24,167 nt of DNA from Victivallis vadensis (GTDB lineage Bacteria; Verrucomicrobiota; Lentisphaeria; Victivallales; GWF2-50-93): positions 5,703-29,869 of the forward strand of contig DYRX01000009.1 of the NCBI GenBank assembly GCA_020718525.1, given 5' to 3'. Positions 7,639 through 15,136 of the stretch are shown piece by piece. The translations under genes and the position numbers were made by a program. The notes beneath the pieces are model-generated. The model was not told the DNA's origin and did not search any database. It was given only the letters and a program-made list of their open reading frames with translations. Position 1 is the stretch's first letter; each line of letters begins with the position of its first letter.

Positions 7639-8985
7639 ATGAAAAAAATCAAATGGCTGTTTCTAGGCGTAATAGGAATTCTGATTGCTCTGATCCTTGT
7701 CCGGGATTCCATGAAAGGAATTCCAGTAAGCGCAGGCAAAGCCAGAGAAGGAAATATCTCGGAATATGTCGAGGAGCGTGCCAAAACGACCCTTCCACGT
7801 ACATGGAAAATATGCATGCCTATGAACGGACGCATCATGCCGATCATGCTCCAGCCAGGGGAAAAAGTCAAACAGAAACAGGAACTTGCGCGCATGGACA
7901 CAAGCCTTCTGGAGGCTTCATTGGCTGAGGCTTCAGCACACTGCGAAGCTCTCCAGGGCGAAATCAGTATTAATAAATTCAATCAGCTTGAGGAAACAGC
8001 GCTCCGCGAATCCCAGGAATGGATTCAAATAATGAATCAACTGGAAAGTATTTCCGAAAAGTGGGTTGAAGCAAGCCGCAGTGCCGCAAAATATACTGAC
8101 GAACACAGGGATACCCTCGTTGCCAGCGGACAGGCGGTAAGCAAAATTTCAGTGAGCAAGGCCGAAATGGAGTCCGCGGTTGCTAATGTAAAAGTTGCCT
8201 CGGATGAACTTACACACGGCGTGTTTCAGCTCATCAGCACAATCTTTTCGCTCGGTCCTAAATACATAAGCGAATATCTAAGCAGAAAACAGCTTGAAGG
8301 AAAGGTCCTCAATAGCAGGCTTGCGGCTAGCCAGGCGGCGGAGGCAGAGGCAGTACACAATCTGAAGCTGGCAGTAATGACAAGCCCCATAGACGGGGTA
8401 GTCCTTAATCGTTTTTTTGACAACGAACGCGTTCTATCAGCCGGTGAACCACTCCTTGAAATCGGCGATCTTGGAGAACTTCAGGTTACGGCAGAAATAC
8501 TATCAGACGAGGCCACAGCAATTAAGCCCGGGGACAAGGTCGGCATATATGGGGCTGTCTTTGAAAGCAGAGAAGTTCCAGGGACAGTACAGCGTGTAAA
8601 TCCAAAAGGTTTTACAAAAATATCATCTCTGGGGGTAGAACAGCAACGCGTTAAAGTTGTGATAGACTTCGACAAAACTGCTTTGACGGAAATTCTGAAC
8701 TCCGGACAAACTCTTGGCGTGGATTTCAGGGTGCATGTCAGAATAATAACAGAAAATAGCCAGAACGCTCTTATAATCCCGAGAACAGCACTCTTCAAAG
8801 GGGAATCAGGCTCCTGGAAGCTCTTTAAAATAGAGAACGGAAAAGCCATCATAACAGACGTAAAAATTGGACTGATAAACGACTGCGAAGCAGAAATAAT
8901 ATCAGGTCTGGCAAAAGATGATTTAATTGTCAGTGCTCCGCCTACCTCGCTGAACAGCGGAAACCGTATCAGCATCCATAGATAG
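7639..8985 (+). CDS. HlyD/MacA-type periplasmic adaptor (membrane fusion protein)
   Basis: The start at 7639 has an AAGGAG site 8 nt upstream and gives 448 residues. A longer in-frame extension back to 7522 would lie inside the permease gene and is rejected. An uncleaved N-terminal anchor covers residues 5-22. The first half of a lipoyl/barrel-sandwich domain lies near 55-90 (GRIMPIMLQPGEKVKQKQEL), followed by a long alpha-helical hairpin (about 90-255), then the second lipoyl half with SPIDGVVLNRFFDNERVLSAGEPLLEI split across about 258-285. Beta-barrel and membrane-proximal domains end the protein. Such adaptors couple an inner-membrane exporter to an outer-membrane channel. No TolC-like gene is present in the window, so the channel would have to be shared or encoded elsewhere. 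Confidence 0.92.
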   Translation: MKKIKWLFLGVIGILIALILVRDSMKGIPVSAGKAREGNISEYVEERAKTTLPRTWKICMPMNGRIMPIMLQPGEKVKQKQELARMDTSLLEASLAEASAHCEALQGEISINKFNQLEETALRESQEWIQIMNQLESISEKWVEASRSAAKYTDEHRDTLVASGQAVSKISVSKAEMESAVANVKVASDELTHGVFQLISTIFSLGPKYISEYLSRKQLEGKVLNSRLAASQAAEAEAVHNLKLAVMTSPIDGVVLNRFFDNERVLSAGEPLLEIGDLGELQVTAEILSDEATAIKPGDKVGIYGAVFESREVPGTVQRVNPKGFTKISSLGVEQQRVKVVIDFDKTALTEILNSGQTLGVDFRVHVRIITENSQNALIIPRTALFKGESGSWKLFKIENGKAIITDVKIGLINDCEAEIISGLAKDDLIVSAPPTSLNSGNRISIHR

Positions 8986-9063
8986 TAATGACATATGAAA
9001 ATGAAAAACAGGGGTGGAGGGGCAAGGCAGTGTTAAAATAAGTCCGTATTTTGGGAGCTTGAA

Positions 9064-9081
9064 AATCTGTCAAGGCAGATT
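9064..9081 (+). terminator. Weak hairpin after the export operon
   Basis: AATCTG (9064-9069) and CAGATT (9076-9081) can pair across a 6-nt loop. No T-run follows, so this is only a possible attenuating or operator structure. It sits immediately before the candidate promoter of the next gene. Confidence 0.2.
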
Positions 9082-9084
9082 AGC

Positions 9085-9114
9085 TTTACGTCCCGTCTAG
9101 TGAATATTTACAAT
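9085..9114 (+). promoter_or_regulatory. Candidate sigma70 promoter for the Gfo/Idh gene
   Basis: TTTACG (9085-9090, 4/6 to TTGACA) and TACAAT (9109-9114, 5/6 to TATAAT) are 18 bp apart. The start codon lies about 42 nt after the -10, behind an AGGAGA ribosome site. It is in the right place, but it rests on consensus match alone. Confidence 0.35.
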
Positions 9115-9155
9115 TGAACTGCCAGTCTATGGCTTACTTCAACAAGGAGAAGCAA

Positions 9156-10262
9156 ATGTCTGCAAAGGTTTCCAGAAAGAAAAGTTCGCCTGCCAAAGGA
9201 GAGCAGAAGGTGTTGAGAGTCGCATGCATTGGAGCGGGCGGAATTGCAAATGCGCATCTTGCGGAATTCGCAAAGATGAGCGATGTCAAAATTGTTGGTC
9301 TTGCCGATCCGATCAAGGATCCTATGCTCAAAAAGGTCGAGCAATACAAGCTGGAGGAGTCGAATTGCTTCACTGACTACAGAGAAATGCTTGCCAAGCT
9401 CAAGCCAGATGCTGTCAGCGTCTGTTCTCCCAATGGAGCGCACGAGGAAAATGCCCTGGCGGCTCTCGAGTCCGGCGCCCACGTCATAGTTGAGAAGCCG
9501 ATGGCGATGAATGCTGTTCAGGCGGCTAAAATGATTCAGACTGCGAAGCGGGTCAAGCGCAAGCTGGTCATAGGATTCCAATATAGATACGACGGCAGAA
9601 GCCTTTTCCTCAGAAATGCAGTAGCCAAGGGAGATTTCGGCAAAATACTCTATGCCAGAGTACAGGCGCTCCGCAGAAGAGGAATTCCAAACTGGGGAGT
9701 CTTTGGGAGAAAGGAACTTCAGGGTGGTGGTCCGATGATTGACATAGGAGTGCATTGCCTAGAAATGTGCCATTTCGTCATGGGATCTCCAAAGCCCGTT
9801 GCCGCCGTCGGCAACTGCTACACATATCTGGGCGACAAGGCAAGCTCCACTAAATCCCAATGGGCAGGCTGGGACTGGAAAACATACAATGTCGAGGATC
9901 TCGCTGTCGGCATGATCCGATTTGAAAACGGAGCAATGCTGAACATCGAAGCCTCATTTGCCGCCCATATTGAAAAAGATGTCTGGAACTTTGGAATAAT
10001 GGGCACAAAGGCTGGCGGACAATGGGATCCGGCAATGATTTTTGCGGATCAGAACGATCACATGGTAAATATCAGCCCCTCTTATGTGCCGGACGGCAAC
10101 TGGGCAGGGATATGGCGTTCGAAAATGCGCGATTTCGTCGAGCACTGCCTGTACAACAAGGCAACCCTTTCTCCGGCCGAGGATGGACTCATGGTTCAAA
10201 AAATGCTCGATGCAGTCTATGAGTCGGCATCAAAGGGCGGAAAAGAAGTGGCAATAGATTAA
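9156..10262 (+). CDS. Gfo/Idh/MocA-family NAD(P)-dependent oxidoreductase
   Basis: The 368-residue product (ATG at 9156, AGGAGA 5 nt upstream) begins with a basic tail of about 18 residues, then a Rossmann fold with GAGGIA (26-31). The conserved EKPMA (113-117, catalytic Lys115) follows, then GGGPMIDIGVH (190-200) with the Asp/His pair typical of the family's C-terminal substrate domain. Such enzymes oxidise or reduce sugars, inositols or amino-sugar nucleotides. The GGGPxxDIGVH form is frequent in the sugar-acting members common in PVC bacteria. The length matches the family. The gene seems to be its own unit, with a candidate promoter upstream and a 205-nt spacer to nadC, so the context gives no substrate. 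Confidence 0.92.
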   Translation: MSAKVSRKKSSPAKGEQKVLRVACIGAGGIANAHLAEFAKMSDVKIVGLADPIKDPMLKKVEQYKLEESNCFTDYREMLAKLKPDAVSVCSPNGAHEENALAALESGAHVIVEKPMAMNAVQAAKMIQTAKRVKRKLVIGFQYRYDGRSLFLRNAVAKGDFGKILYARVQALRRRGIPNWGVFGRKELQGGGPMIDIGVHCLEMCHFVMGSPKPVAAVGNCYTYLGDKASSTKSQWAGWDWKTYNVEDLAVGMIRFENGAMLNIEASFAAHIEKDVWNFGIMGTKAGGQWDPAMIFADQNDHMVNISPSYVPDGNWAGIWRSKMRDFVEHCLYNKATLSPAEDGLMVQKMLDAVYESASKGGKEVAID

Positions 10263-10271
10263 GGCATTTAA

Positions 10272-10288
10272 GAAGATTTTTCATCTTC
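10272..10288 (+). other. Small hairpin in the spacer between the oxidoreductase gene and nadC
   Basis: GAAGAT (10272-10277) and ATCTTC (10283-10288) form a 6-bp stem with a 5-nt loop about 10 nt after the upstream stop. There is no T-tract, so termination would be weak. The rest of the spacer (10289-10467) shows no supportable gene. The frames there are broken and I recognise no motif. Confidence 0.25.
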
Positions 10289-10467
10289 GCACAAAAGTTC
10301 AGCAAACTGCTTCGCATTCGCAGTAGGAATTGTTGGACGGTCTTGTCCGTTTTGAAGTCGTTGACGTTCACAGCAGAGCGGTTCACGAAAGCGTGGATGA
10401 AAACACGTAGCATGTGAATGCTTACGAGAATGATCACGTGCACTGGAGCAATATGGAGGACTGGCAT

Positions 10468-11322
10468 ATGCTCGACTGGAAGAGAATAGATCAACTGATA
10501 AGCCTTGCCTTCGAGGAGGACATTGGAGCTGGAGATGCCACGACAGAATCGGTCATTCCAGCCGAAATGCGTGCGCATGCCAAGCTGATTGCAAAGGAGA
10601 AATGCGTCTGCGCGGGTCTCCCACTTGCCGAAGCGGTCTTCAGAGCTCTCGATCCAGGCATTGAATTCAAGGCGATTGTAAAAGAAGGCGATCTATGCCA
10701 TTCTGGCTCTGTCCTGGCGGAAATAAGAGGCTCGGCGAGGGCTCTGCTAACAGCCGAAAGAACCGCGCTTAACTTTATTCAACGGCTATCAGGAATCGCG
10801 ACAAGTTCCAGAAACTATGTGGAAAAACTCGAAAAAGGATCAAAATGCAAAATTCTTGACACGAGAAAGACCACACCCGGATGGAGAAATATCGAAAAAT
10901 ATGCCGTATCCGTCGGCGGTGCCTCGAATCATAGAATCGGACTTTACGACAGAATCATGATAAAGGACAATCATCGCGAGCTTGCAAATTTGATAGGAAA
11001 AGACGGCATAAGAAGATCGGTCGCGCTAGCAAGAGCAAAATATCCAGGACTCGAGATCGAGGTCGAAGTGGACACCCTCGACGAACTCAAAGAAGCCCTC
11101 TCAAGCAATGCGGAATATGTCCTTCTCGACAATATGGACAATGAGACCATTGCCGAAGCCGTCAAAATGAATGCCGGAAAAGCAAAGCTTGAAGCCAGCG
11201 GCGGAATTACGCTGGAGCGCATAAATTCCCTTTCCAAGCTCGGAGTTGATTTCATTTCAGTCGGAGCTCTGACCCATTCGGTCAAGTCTTCAGACATTTC
11301 CCTTGAAATTATTCCTGCTTGA
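10468..11322 (+). CDS. nadC: Nicotinate-nucleotide pyrophosphorylase (carboxylating), quinolinate phosphoribosyltransferase
   Basis: The enzyme converts quinolinate and PRPP to nicotinate mononucleotide, CO2 and PPi in de novo NAD synthesis. The start at 10468 follows a TGGAGGA site by 7 nt and gives 284 residues, the normal length. Upstream in-frame starts would overlap that site. Family motifs occur in order: FEEDIGAGDATTE (15-27), ERTALNFIQRLSGIAT (97-112), DTRKTTPGWR (131-140), EKYAV..GG..NHR (143-156), MIKDNH (164-169), EVEVDT, LLDNM, EASGGI and VGALTHS. These cover the quinolinate and PRPP binding residues. nadA and nadB are not nearby. An MDR dehydrogenase gene follows after 18 nt and is probably co-transcribed. 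Confidence 0.97.
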   Translation: MLDWKRIDQLISLAFEEDIGAGDATTESVIPAEMRAHAKLIAKEKCVCAGLPLAEAVFRALDPGIEFKAIVKEGDLCHSGSVLAEIRGSARALLTAERTALNFIQRLSGIATSSRNYVEKLEKGSKCKILDTRKTTPGWRNIEKYAVSVGGASNHRIGLYDRIMIKDNHRELANLIGKDGIRRSVALARAKYPGLEIEVEVDTLDELKEALSSNAEYVLLDNMDNETIAEAVKMNAGKAKLEASGGITLERINSLSKLGVDFISVGALTHSVKSSDISLEIIPA

Positions 11323-11340
11323 ATTCAAAGGCCCATCCAA

Positions 11341-12327
11341 ATGAAATCAGTCGCAATGCGCAGGATTGGAGAAATCCTCGTCGAGGAGCGTCCAGCTCCC
11401 GTTCCTGACAAATCCGAACACATTGTCAAAGTTCTCTTCTGTGCCCTCTGCCGAACGGATGCAAAAATATTTGTTAAAGGACATCGGGATCTTATCCTGC
11501 CCCGAGTCCTGGGACATGAAATCTGCGGGCTAGACACCGAAAGTGGACGGCGTGTTGTCGTATGGCCTGGGGTTTCTTGCGGAATTTGTGAGAATTGTCT
11601 CGACGGAAGAGAAAATCTCTGCGAAAAGATTGAAATTCTTGGCTTCAGCCGCGACGGAGGACTATCCGAGATTTTGTGCGTCAGCCCGGGAAATATGATT
11701 CCCGTTCCGGACAGGCTTGACTCAAGTCTGGCAGTTCTTGCGGAACCATTTGCATGTGCAATAAATGCTATTGAAAAATTGAATCTAAAGAGCCGTGCCA
11801 AGCTTGCAATTTTTGGTGGAGGTCCTTTGGGGCATATAATTGCATTGATTGCGGCATCGGAGAAAAATGCAGAAATTGCCATTGTCGAACCTGATCATTG
11901 GAGAGCAGGATCGCTTGAGAAAATGCTTACAGGAAAAACGGCGAGCGTCGTGGACAGTCTGGAAGGATTCGGAAAATTCGATGCGGCAGTAACTGCGAGT
12001 TCTGAAACAGGAGCTCTGCTCAATGCAGTAAGCTGTCTGAAACTAGGCGGGTCTCTCTGCTTCTTCAGCGGTCTTTCAGGTGATGGAGCAGTTTTGGAAA
12101 AAAATGTCTTCAACGAGATCCACTACAAGGAGCTTGCAGTGATGGGTGCTTATGGCTGTACTCGGAAACAGATGGAACTTGCCCTGGAAATCATTTTGCG
12201 CGAGCGAGTTTTGGCAGTAAACCTGATATCTGGAACACTGCCGATCGAAGAGGCACAGAACGCTCTGCACAAGATATCGAGCGGCAAAGGACTGAAGTGG
12301 CTGATACAAGTGCAGATTTCATGTTGA
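11341..12327 (+). CDS. Zinc-dependent medium-chain alcohol/polyol dehydrogenase (MDR family)
   Basis: The 328-residue protein is a slightly short MDR enzyme (usual length about 340-350). The catalytic-zinc ligands are visible as Cys37 (CRTD), His59-Glu60 (GHE) and Glu135 (AEP). The structural-zinc lobe has all four cysteines (Cys80, 83, 86, 94). The cofactor loop GGGPLG (159-164) lies where NAD(P) binds. Threonine 3-dehydrogenase, sorbitol dehydrogenase and related sugar dehydrogenases share this layout, and the exact substrate cannot be read from the sequence. It sits 18 nt after nadC with only AAAGG as a ribosome site, so it is likely a second gene of that transcript, without an obvious metabolic link to NAD synthesis. 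It ends at the border of the decayed accessory patch. Confidence 0.9.
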   Translation: MKSVAMRRIGEILVEERPAPVPDKSEHIVKVLFCALCRTDAKIFVKGHRDLILPRVLGHEICGLDTESGRRVVVWPGVSCGICENCLDGRENLCEKIEILGFSRDGGLSEILCVSPGNMIPVPDRLDSSLAVLAEPFACAINAIEKLNLKSRAKLAIFGGGPLGHIIALIAASEKNAEIAIVEPDHWRAGSLEKMLTGKTASVVDSLEGFGKFDAAVTASSETGALLNAVSCLKLGGSLCFFSGLSGDGAVLEKNVFNEIHYKELAVMGAYGCTRKQMELALEIILRERVLAVNLISGTLPIEEAQNALHKISSGKGLKWLIQVQISC

Positions 12328-12413
12328 CGCATATAACCCAGACAAACACCATGTCTGAAAACGGTTAGCCTTTATACTTTTAACTCCGGAGATCCGAAGC
12401 TCTGTGATTTTTC

Positions 12414-12632
12414 AGTGGCACTTTTTTGTTTTTTTTAGCCGCAACGCGGTCATGTGATATAGCCTGGGGTTTTTCAACCCCAGGACAGGGAAATGGAAGC
12501 CATTGCGTCCTGTAGGGACGTTGCAGGGAACCGTGTGCCTTCAGCACGCATGATCCTATTTTACGATGGATTCCTATGGTTGAAACCATAGGCTACGTCC
12601 CTCCGCCACTCCGCGGCTAAAAGAGTGCCACT
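12414..12632. repeat. Palindromic element with inverted ends and nested hairpins (MITE- or REP-like)
   Basis: The ends are inverted: AGTGGCAC + T-tract + AGCCGC (12414-12442) on the left and the reverse complement of AGTGGCAC + TCTTTT + AGCCGC (12613-12632) on the right. They differ mainly in T-tract length, 15 versus 6 nt. Inside are two strong hairpins: CCTGGGGTT...AACCCCAGG (12463-12484, 9-bp stem) and CCTATGGTT...AACCATAGG (12573-12592, 9-bp stem, or 8 bp with a 4-nt loop). Each is preceded by TAGCCT when read inward from its own end, so the whole element is a large imperfect palindrome. Two smaller hairpins lie between them: CGTCC/GGACG near 12506-12520 and GTGC/GCAC near 12535-12547. 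There is no coding potential and no clear target duplication. The right end abuts the tail of an IS630-type transposase. Confidence 0.7.
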
Positions 12633-12905
12633 TTCATTTTCACATGTCAAATCGGATAAGGAGCAAGAATCAAATGCGGTCAGAGGCAGACCTTTATATG
12701 TCCATCTGTACGGTTTCGCCATAGTCCTGTTGAAATAGGAAATGAACATTTCCATCTTCTCCCCGAGATCTTCTGCCGAAATGAAATTCCCTCTTCTGAG
12801 TACTTTTCCTGCCAGCACCCCGAAGCATATCTCCACCTGATTAAGCCAGATGCAATGCCTGGGAGTGCAGACGAAGCGCACACTGTGGCCCGGATTCTTT
12901 TTACT
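12561..12905 (-). pseudogene. IS630-family transposase, C-terminal fragment
   Basis: Reading leftwards from about 12902, the frame encodes a recognisable C-terminal piece of an IS630/Tc1-mariner DDE transposase. Its features are CTPRHC, then WLNQVEI (carrying the last catalytic Glu), VLRRGNF, and the typical end YFNRTMAKPYRWTYKG. Homology fades near 12675; beyond that the frame runs on into the palindromic element until 12561. An in-frame TAA at 12906-12908 closes the upstream side. The helix-turn-helix and the two catalytic Asp motifs are absent in all frames of the next 100 bp. About 75 of roughly 340 residues are left, so this is a dead remnant. Whether the element next to it was mobilised by a related transposase is unknown. 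Confidence 0.85.
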
Positions 12906-12970
12906 TTACTTTTCATAAAATCGGGTTATCTTACCACTCATTAGGCAATAAGTGCTGAAAAGGGAAAATA

Positions 12971-13321
12971 ATGCCGACTGTTTTCGAAAAAGATGGTTTC
13001 AAGTTTTTCTCCTACAGAAATGATAGTTCACCAATCCGACATGGAGGTGGTGAAGCCGTCTTCGATGTCGAGAATATGGTCGGACTTGGGGAATCTTAGA
13101 ACATGAAAGTAGCGGAACTGCGAAAAGCACAAAAGCTGGCTCAAGAAAACCGAGCCCTGATTTTGGAGGAGTGGAATGAACACATTAAAGGTCTGCTTGC
13201 CGGAGATTATGGACAATATTCAGCGACCGACTTCGGGTGCCGCAGTTTTTTCAAAATTAAACTGCCAAGAAGAATACGCCAAAGCCGTGAACTCCAACGG
13301 AAGAAATCGAGAAGTCAATAG
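12971..13321 (+). pseudogene. DUF4160-family gene disrupted by an in-frame amber stop
   Basis: From the ATG at 12971 the frame gives MPTVFEKDGFKFF, then HGGGEAVFDVE, the typical start of a DUF4160 protein. A TAG stops it at 13097-13099. The same frame then continues as MKVAELRKAQKLA...LILEEWNEH, the expected second half of the family. A single CAG-to-TAG change would explain the stop. The usual H-x-H-x segment just before HGGGE is also missing, consistent with an in-frame loss of about 12 nt. Family homology ends near 13190; the frame is open to 13321. DUF4160 proteins are small (about 80-90 residues) and often paired with a DUF2442 partner in toxin-antitoxin-like cassettes. AGGGA lies about 8 nt upstream of the ATG. 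Confidence 0.75.
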
Positions 13322-13352
13322 CATAAGCAAGCGAGGTGTTAAACGATCCTAG
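13176..13352 (+). CDS. Small open frame overlapping the end of the DUF4160 relic
   Basis: An ATG at 13176, preceded by GGAGGAG (about 6 nt upstream), opens a 58-residue frame ending at 13352. It lies where the partner gene of a DUF4160 cassette usually starts, overlapping its 3' end. The first residues (MNTLKV) look like a DUF2442 start, but the rest (SGAAVFSKLN, EEYAKAV, EVNSISKRGVK) does not match that family as I know it. It may be a truncated or rearranged partner, or an unrelated small protein. The good ribosome site is the main support for translation. Confidence 0.35.
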   Translation: MNTLKVCLPEIMDNIQRPTSGAAVFSKLNCQEEYAKAVNSNGRNREVNSISKRGVKRS

Positions 13353-13469
13353 AATACAAAGGATGTTTCAGGATAATCTGAAATAAATCATTGCTTGAAG
13401 TAGAAATAAAAGAAAGCAAAGTTGAACCCATTAAATAGGCGATAACAACAAAAAGAAGGCTATCAATCC

Positions 13470-14672
13470 ATGAACAAAATGAAGGTGCTCATTTCTCTGG
13501 CTCTCTGCATTTCATGCGGGATTATCTATTCTGAAGACCTTCCTAAGCCGCTTGACAGATCTAGTCTGATCAGAACAGACAAAATAGACGAATCTCTGAA
13601 GCGCGAGACGCTTTCCTCTATTCAAAGAGCTGTAAATTTCCTTGCTGACAAGCAGAAAAGCGACGGATCCTGGTGCGAGCATCCTGCGATGACCGGACTC
13701 GTGTGCATGGCATTGCACAACAGCGGTACAAAAGAAAACCCCGGCATACGCAAGGAAGCTGTAGAAAAGGGAAGACAATACATTTTGAAGAATGTACAGC
13801 CGGACGGTTCAATATGGCTTGCCGGACGCGAAAAGGAATATCCAAACTACTCTACCGCGATCTGCTTGGCGACTCTGGCGATTTTAGGAAATCCTGAGGA
13901 CGAAGAGGTGATGCGCAAAGCCCGCAAGTATCTGCTCGGATCCCAGTTTCAAGATCCCGGAAGCCCTTTCCTTGGCGGCATCGGCTACGGAAGCAAAGGT
14001 CCAGGAAATCCCGATCTTTCGAACACCCAATGGGCGCTTGAAGCCATCTATTTGACTGACTATCTCGACAAGGAGCCGAAGGCGAAAAGCCCTGAAGACG
14101 CGAAAAAATCAGATCTTGCCTGGAAAAACGCCGTCATGTTTTTGAGCAGAGTCCAAAACCTTCCCGAATCGAACGACCAAGTCTGGGTGGTCAAAGACAA
14201 AAACGATCCCAACTACGGCGGATTCGTCTACAAGCCAGATGAAAGCAAGGCTGGCAAGATAGACGACAGCAAGTCACTCCGCTCATATGGCAGTATGACC
14301 TACGCCGGTCTCAAAAGCATGATTTATGCGAAACTCGCAAAAGACGATCCACGGGTGAAGGCCGCCATCGAATGGGGACGGAAAAATTACAGGCTAGACG
14401 AGAACCCCGGAATGGGATCCGAGGGACTTTTCTACTATCTGCAAACCTTTTCGAAGGCGCATGCAGTGCTGGGTGACGAAACAGTGAAGACCGATGACGG
14501 AGTCGAGCACAAATGGAGACAGGATCTTATCAAAACTCTCCTCTCCCTCCAGAAAGGCAATGGAGAATGGGTCAACGACAAGAGCGGGAGATGGATGGAG
14601 ACAATTCCAGAACTCGTTACAGCATACTCGCTTTTGGCGCTCGAGTCGGCGCTCGGACTGGAAATCAACTGA
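13470..14672 (+). CDS. Secreted prenyltransferase/squalene-oxidase-repeat (alpha/alpha toroid) protein
   Basis: The 400-residue product has a signal peptide (residues 1-21, cleavage near the YS-ED boundary). It then shows repeated units of the terpene-cyclase/prenyltransferase toroid fold: AVNFLADKQKSDGSW (about 52-66), YILKNVQPDGSIW, LGSQFQDPG, FLSRVQNLP and LLSLQKGNGEWVN near 365. The QxxDGSW-like signature is the QW motif of the fold. No cyclase DxDD-type catalytic motif was recognised, so enzymatic cyclisation is not supported. Secreted toroid proteins of this sort are common in Planctomycetes and Lentisphaerae and mostly of unknown role, perhaps ligand or polysaccharide binding. AGAAGG lies 10 nt before the ATG. 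It is the only intact gene in a patch of mobile-element debris. Confidence 0.85.
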   Translation: MNKMKVLISLALCISCGIIYSEDLPKPLDRSSLIRTDKIDESLKRETLSSIQRAVNFLADKQKSDGSWCEHPAMTGLVCMALHNSGTKENPGIRKEAVEKGRQYILKNVQPDGSIWLAGREKEYPNYSTAICLATLAILGNPEDEEVMRKARKYLLGSQFQDPGSPFLGGIGYGSKGPGNPDLSNTQWALEAIYLTDYLDKEPKAKSPEDAKKSDLAWKNAVMFLSRVQNLPESNDQVWVVKDKNDPNYGGFVYKPDESKAGKIDDSKSLRSYGSMTYAGLKSMIYAKLAKDDPRVKAAIEWGRKNYRLDENPGMGSEGLFYYLQTFSKAHAVLGDETVKTDDGVEHKWRQDLIKTLLSLQKGNGEWVNDKSGRWMETIPELVTAYSLLALESALGLEIN

Positions 14673-14691
14673 GAGAGGAACGGGGTCGCAT

Positions 14692-14954
14692 GTGAGCGGA
14701 TACGTGAAGCTGCTGCGATATGCCGACGATTTAAAGCCTGTAGGGGGAGAACTTCCAGAGGTATCTGGAAAGGTATCCACTGCCGAAACCGGAGATAGAA
14801 CATGCCATCATGTATACTGAATCTGCAAGGGATGTTCGAGTGAAGAGCCGGATGCAGGAAATCCGCACGTCCGGTTCTGTGAGGGATTGTTATGATGTCC
14901 CAAATGGTTTGATTATAATGTATAGTGAGGATGATGGTGGACGTAAGATCCTCA
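14692..14954 (+). mobile_element. Degenerate group II intron 3' end (RT scrap plus domain V region)
   Basis: Directly after the toroid gene, codons at 14692-14730 read GYVKLLRYADD, the catalytic YADD motif of a group II intron reverse transcriptase in its usual context. The frame then diverges, so most of the RT and maturase is deleted. A 7-bp perfect hairpin (TTCCAGA/TCTGGAA, 14753-14770) follows, then a domain V-like fold at 14845-14877. A further stem follows, TGAGGAT/ATCCTCA (14926-14954), which could be the domain VI region. The exact intron boundary cannot be placed. The rest of the gap to 15136 shows nothing I can name; it contains TCACCTG and CAGGTGA arms about 50 nt apart. Confidence 0.55.
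14845..14877 (+). ncRNA. Group II intron domain V
   Basis: This 33-nt stretch starts GAGCCGGA and ends TCCGGTTC, which pair over 8 bp with one G-T. A bulge, a short upper helix (TGC/GCA) and a GAAA-containing loop complete it, followed by TGTGAGGG. This is the hallmark domain V of bacterial group II introns, whose catalytic-triad region lies in the lower helix. The upper helix has an A-C mismatch, in keeping with decay. Confidence 0.7.
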
Positions 14955-15136
14955 GAGAAAAAAATAATGTCCGACGTCCCCGGGTCACCTGCAGATCAGT
15001 GTGCGTTCACCGAATCATTTCAACTGATGGAGAAACGCCACAGGTGAATTCAAATGTGTGTGCCCTGTAAGACCGTTGGCGGAAATATCTGCTGGCGGGA
15101 TCGTATACGCTAAACGACTATAAGTTTTCCTAGTGT

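Noticed and set aside
10189..10578. Open frame of 129 codons on the minus strand across the spacer before nadC
   Set aside because: It overlaps the ends of two solid plus-strand genes, shows no family motif and has no ribosome site. It is likely chance.
12463..12592. Hairpins at 12463-12484 and 12573-12592 as simple terminators
   Set aside because: Neither is followed by a T-run, and they are parts of a larger symmetrical element rather than sitting at a gene end.
14494..14820. 108-codon frame running from the toroid gene into the intron relic
   Set aside because: Its first half is a shadow of the toroid gene. Only the short RT-like YADD segment after 14692 is meaningful.
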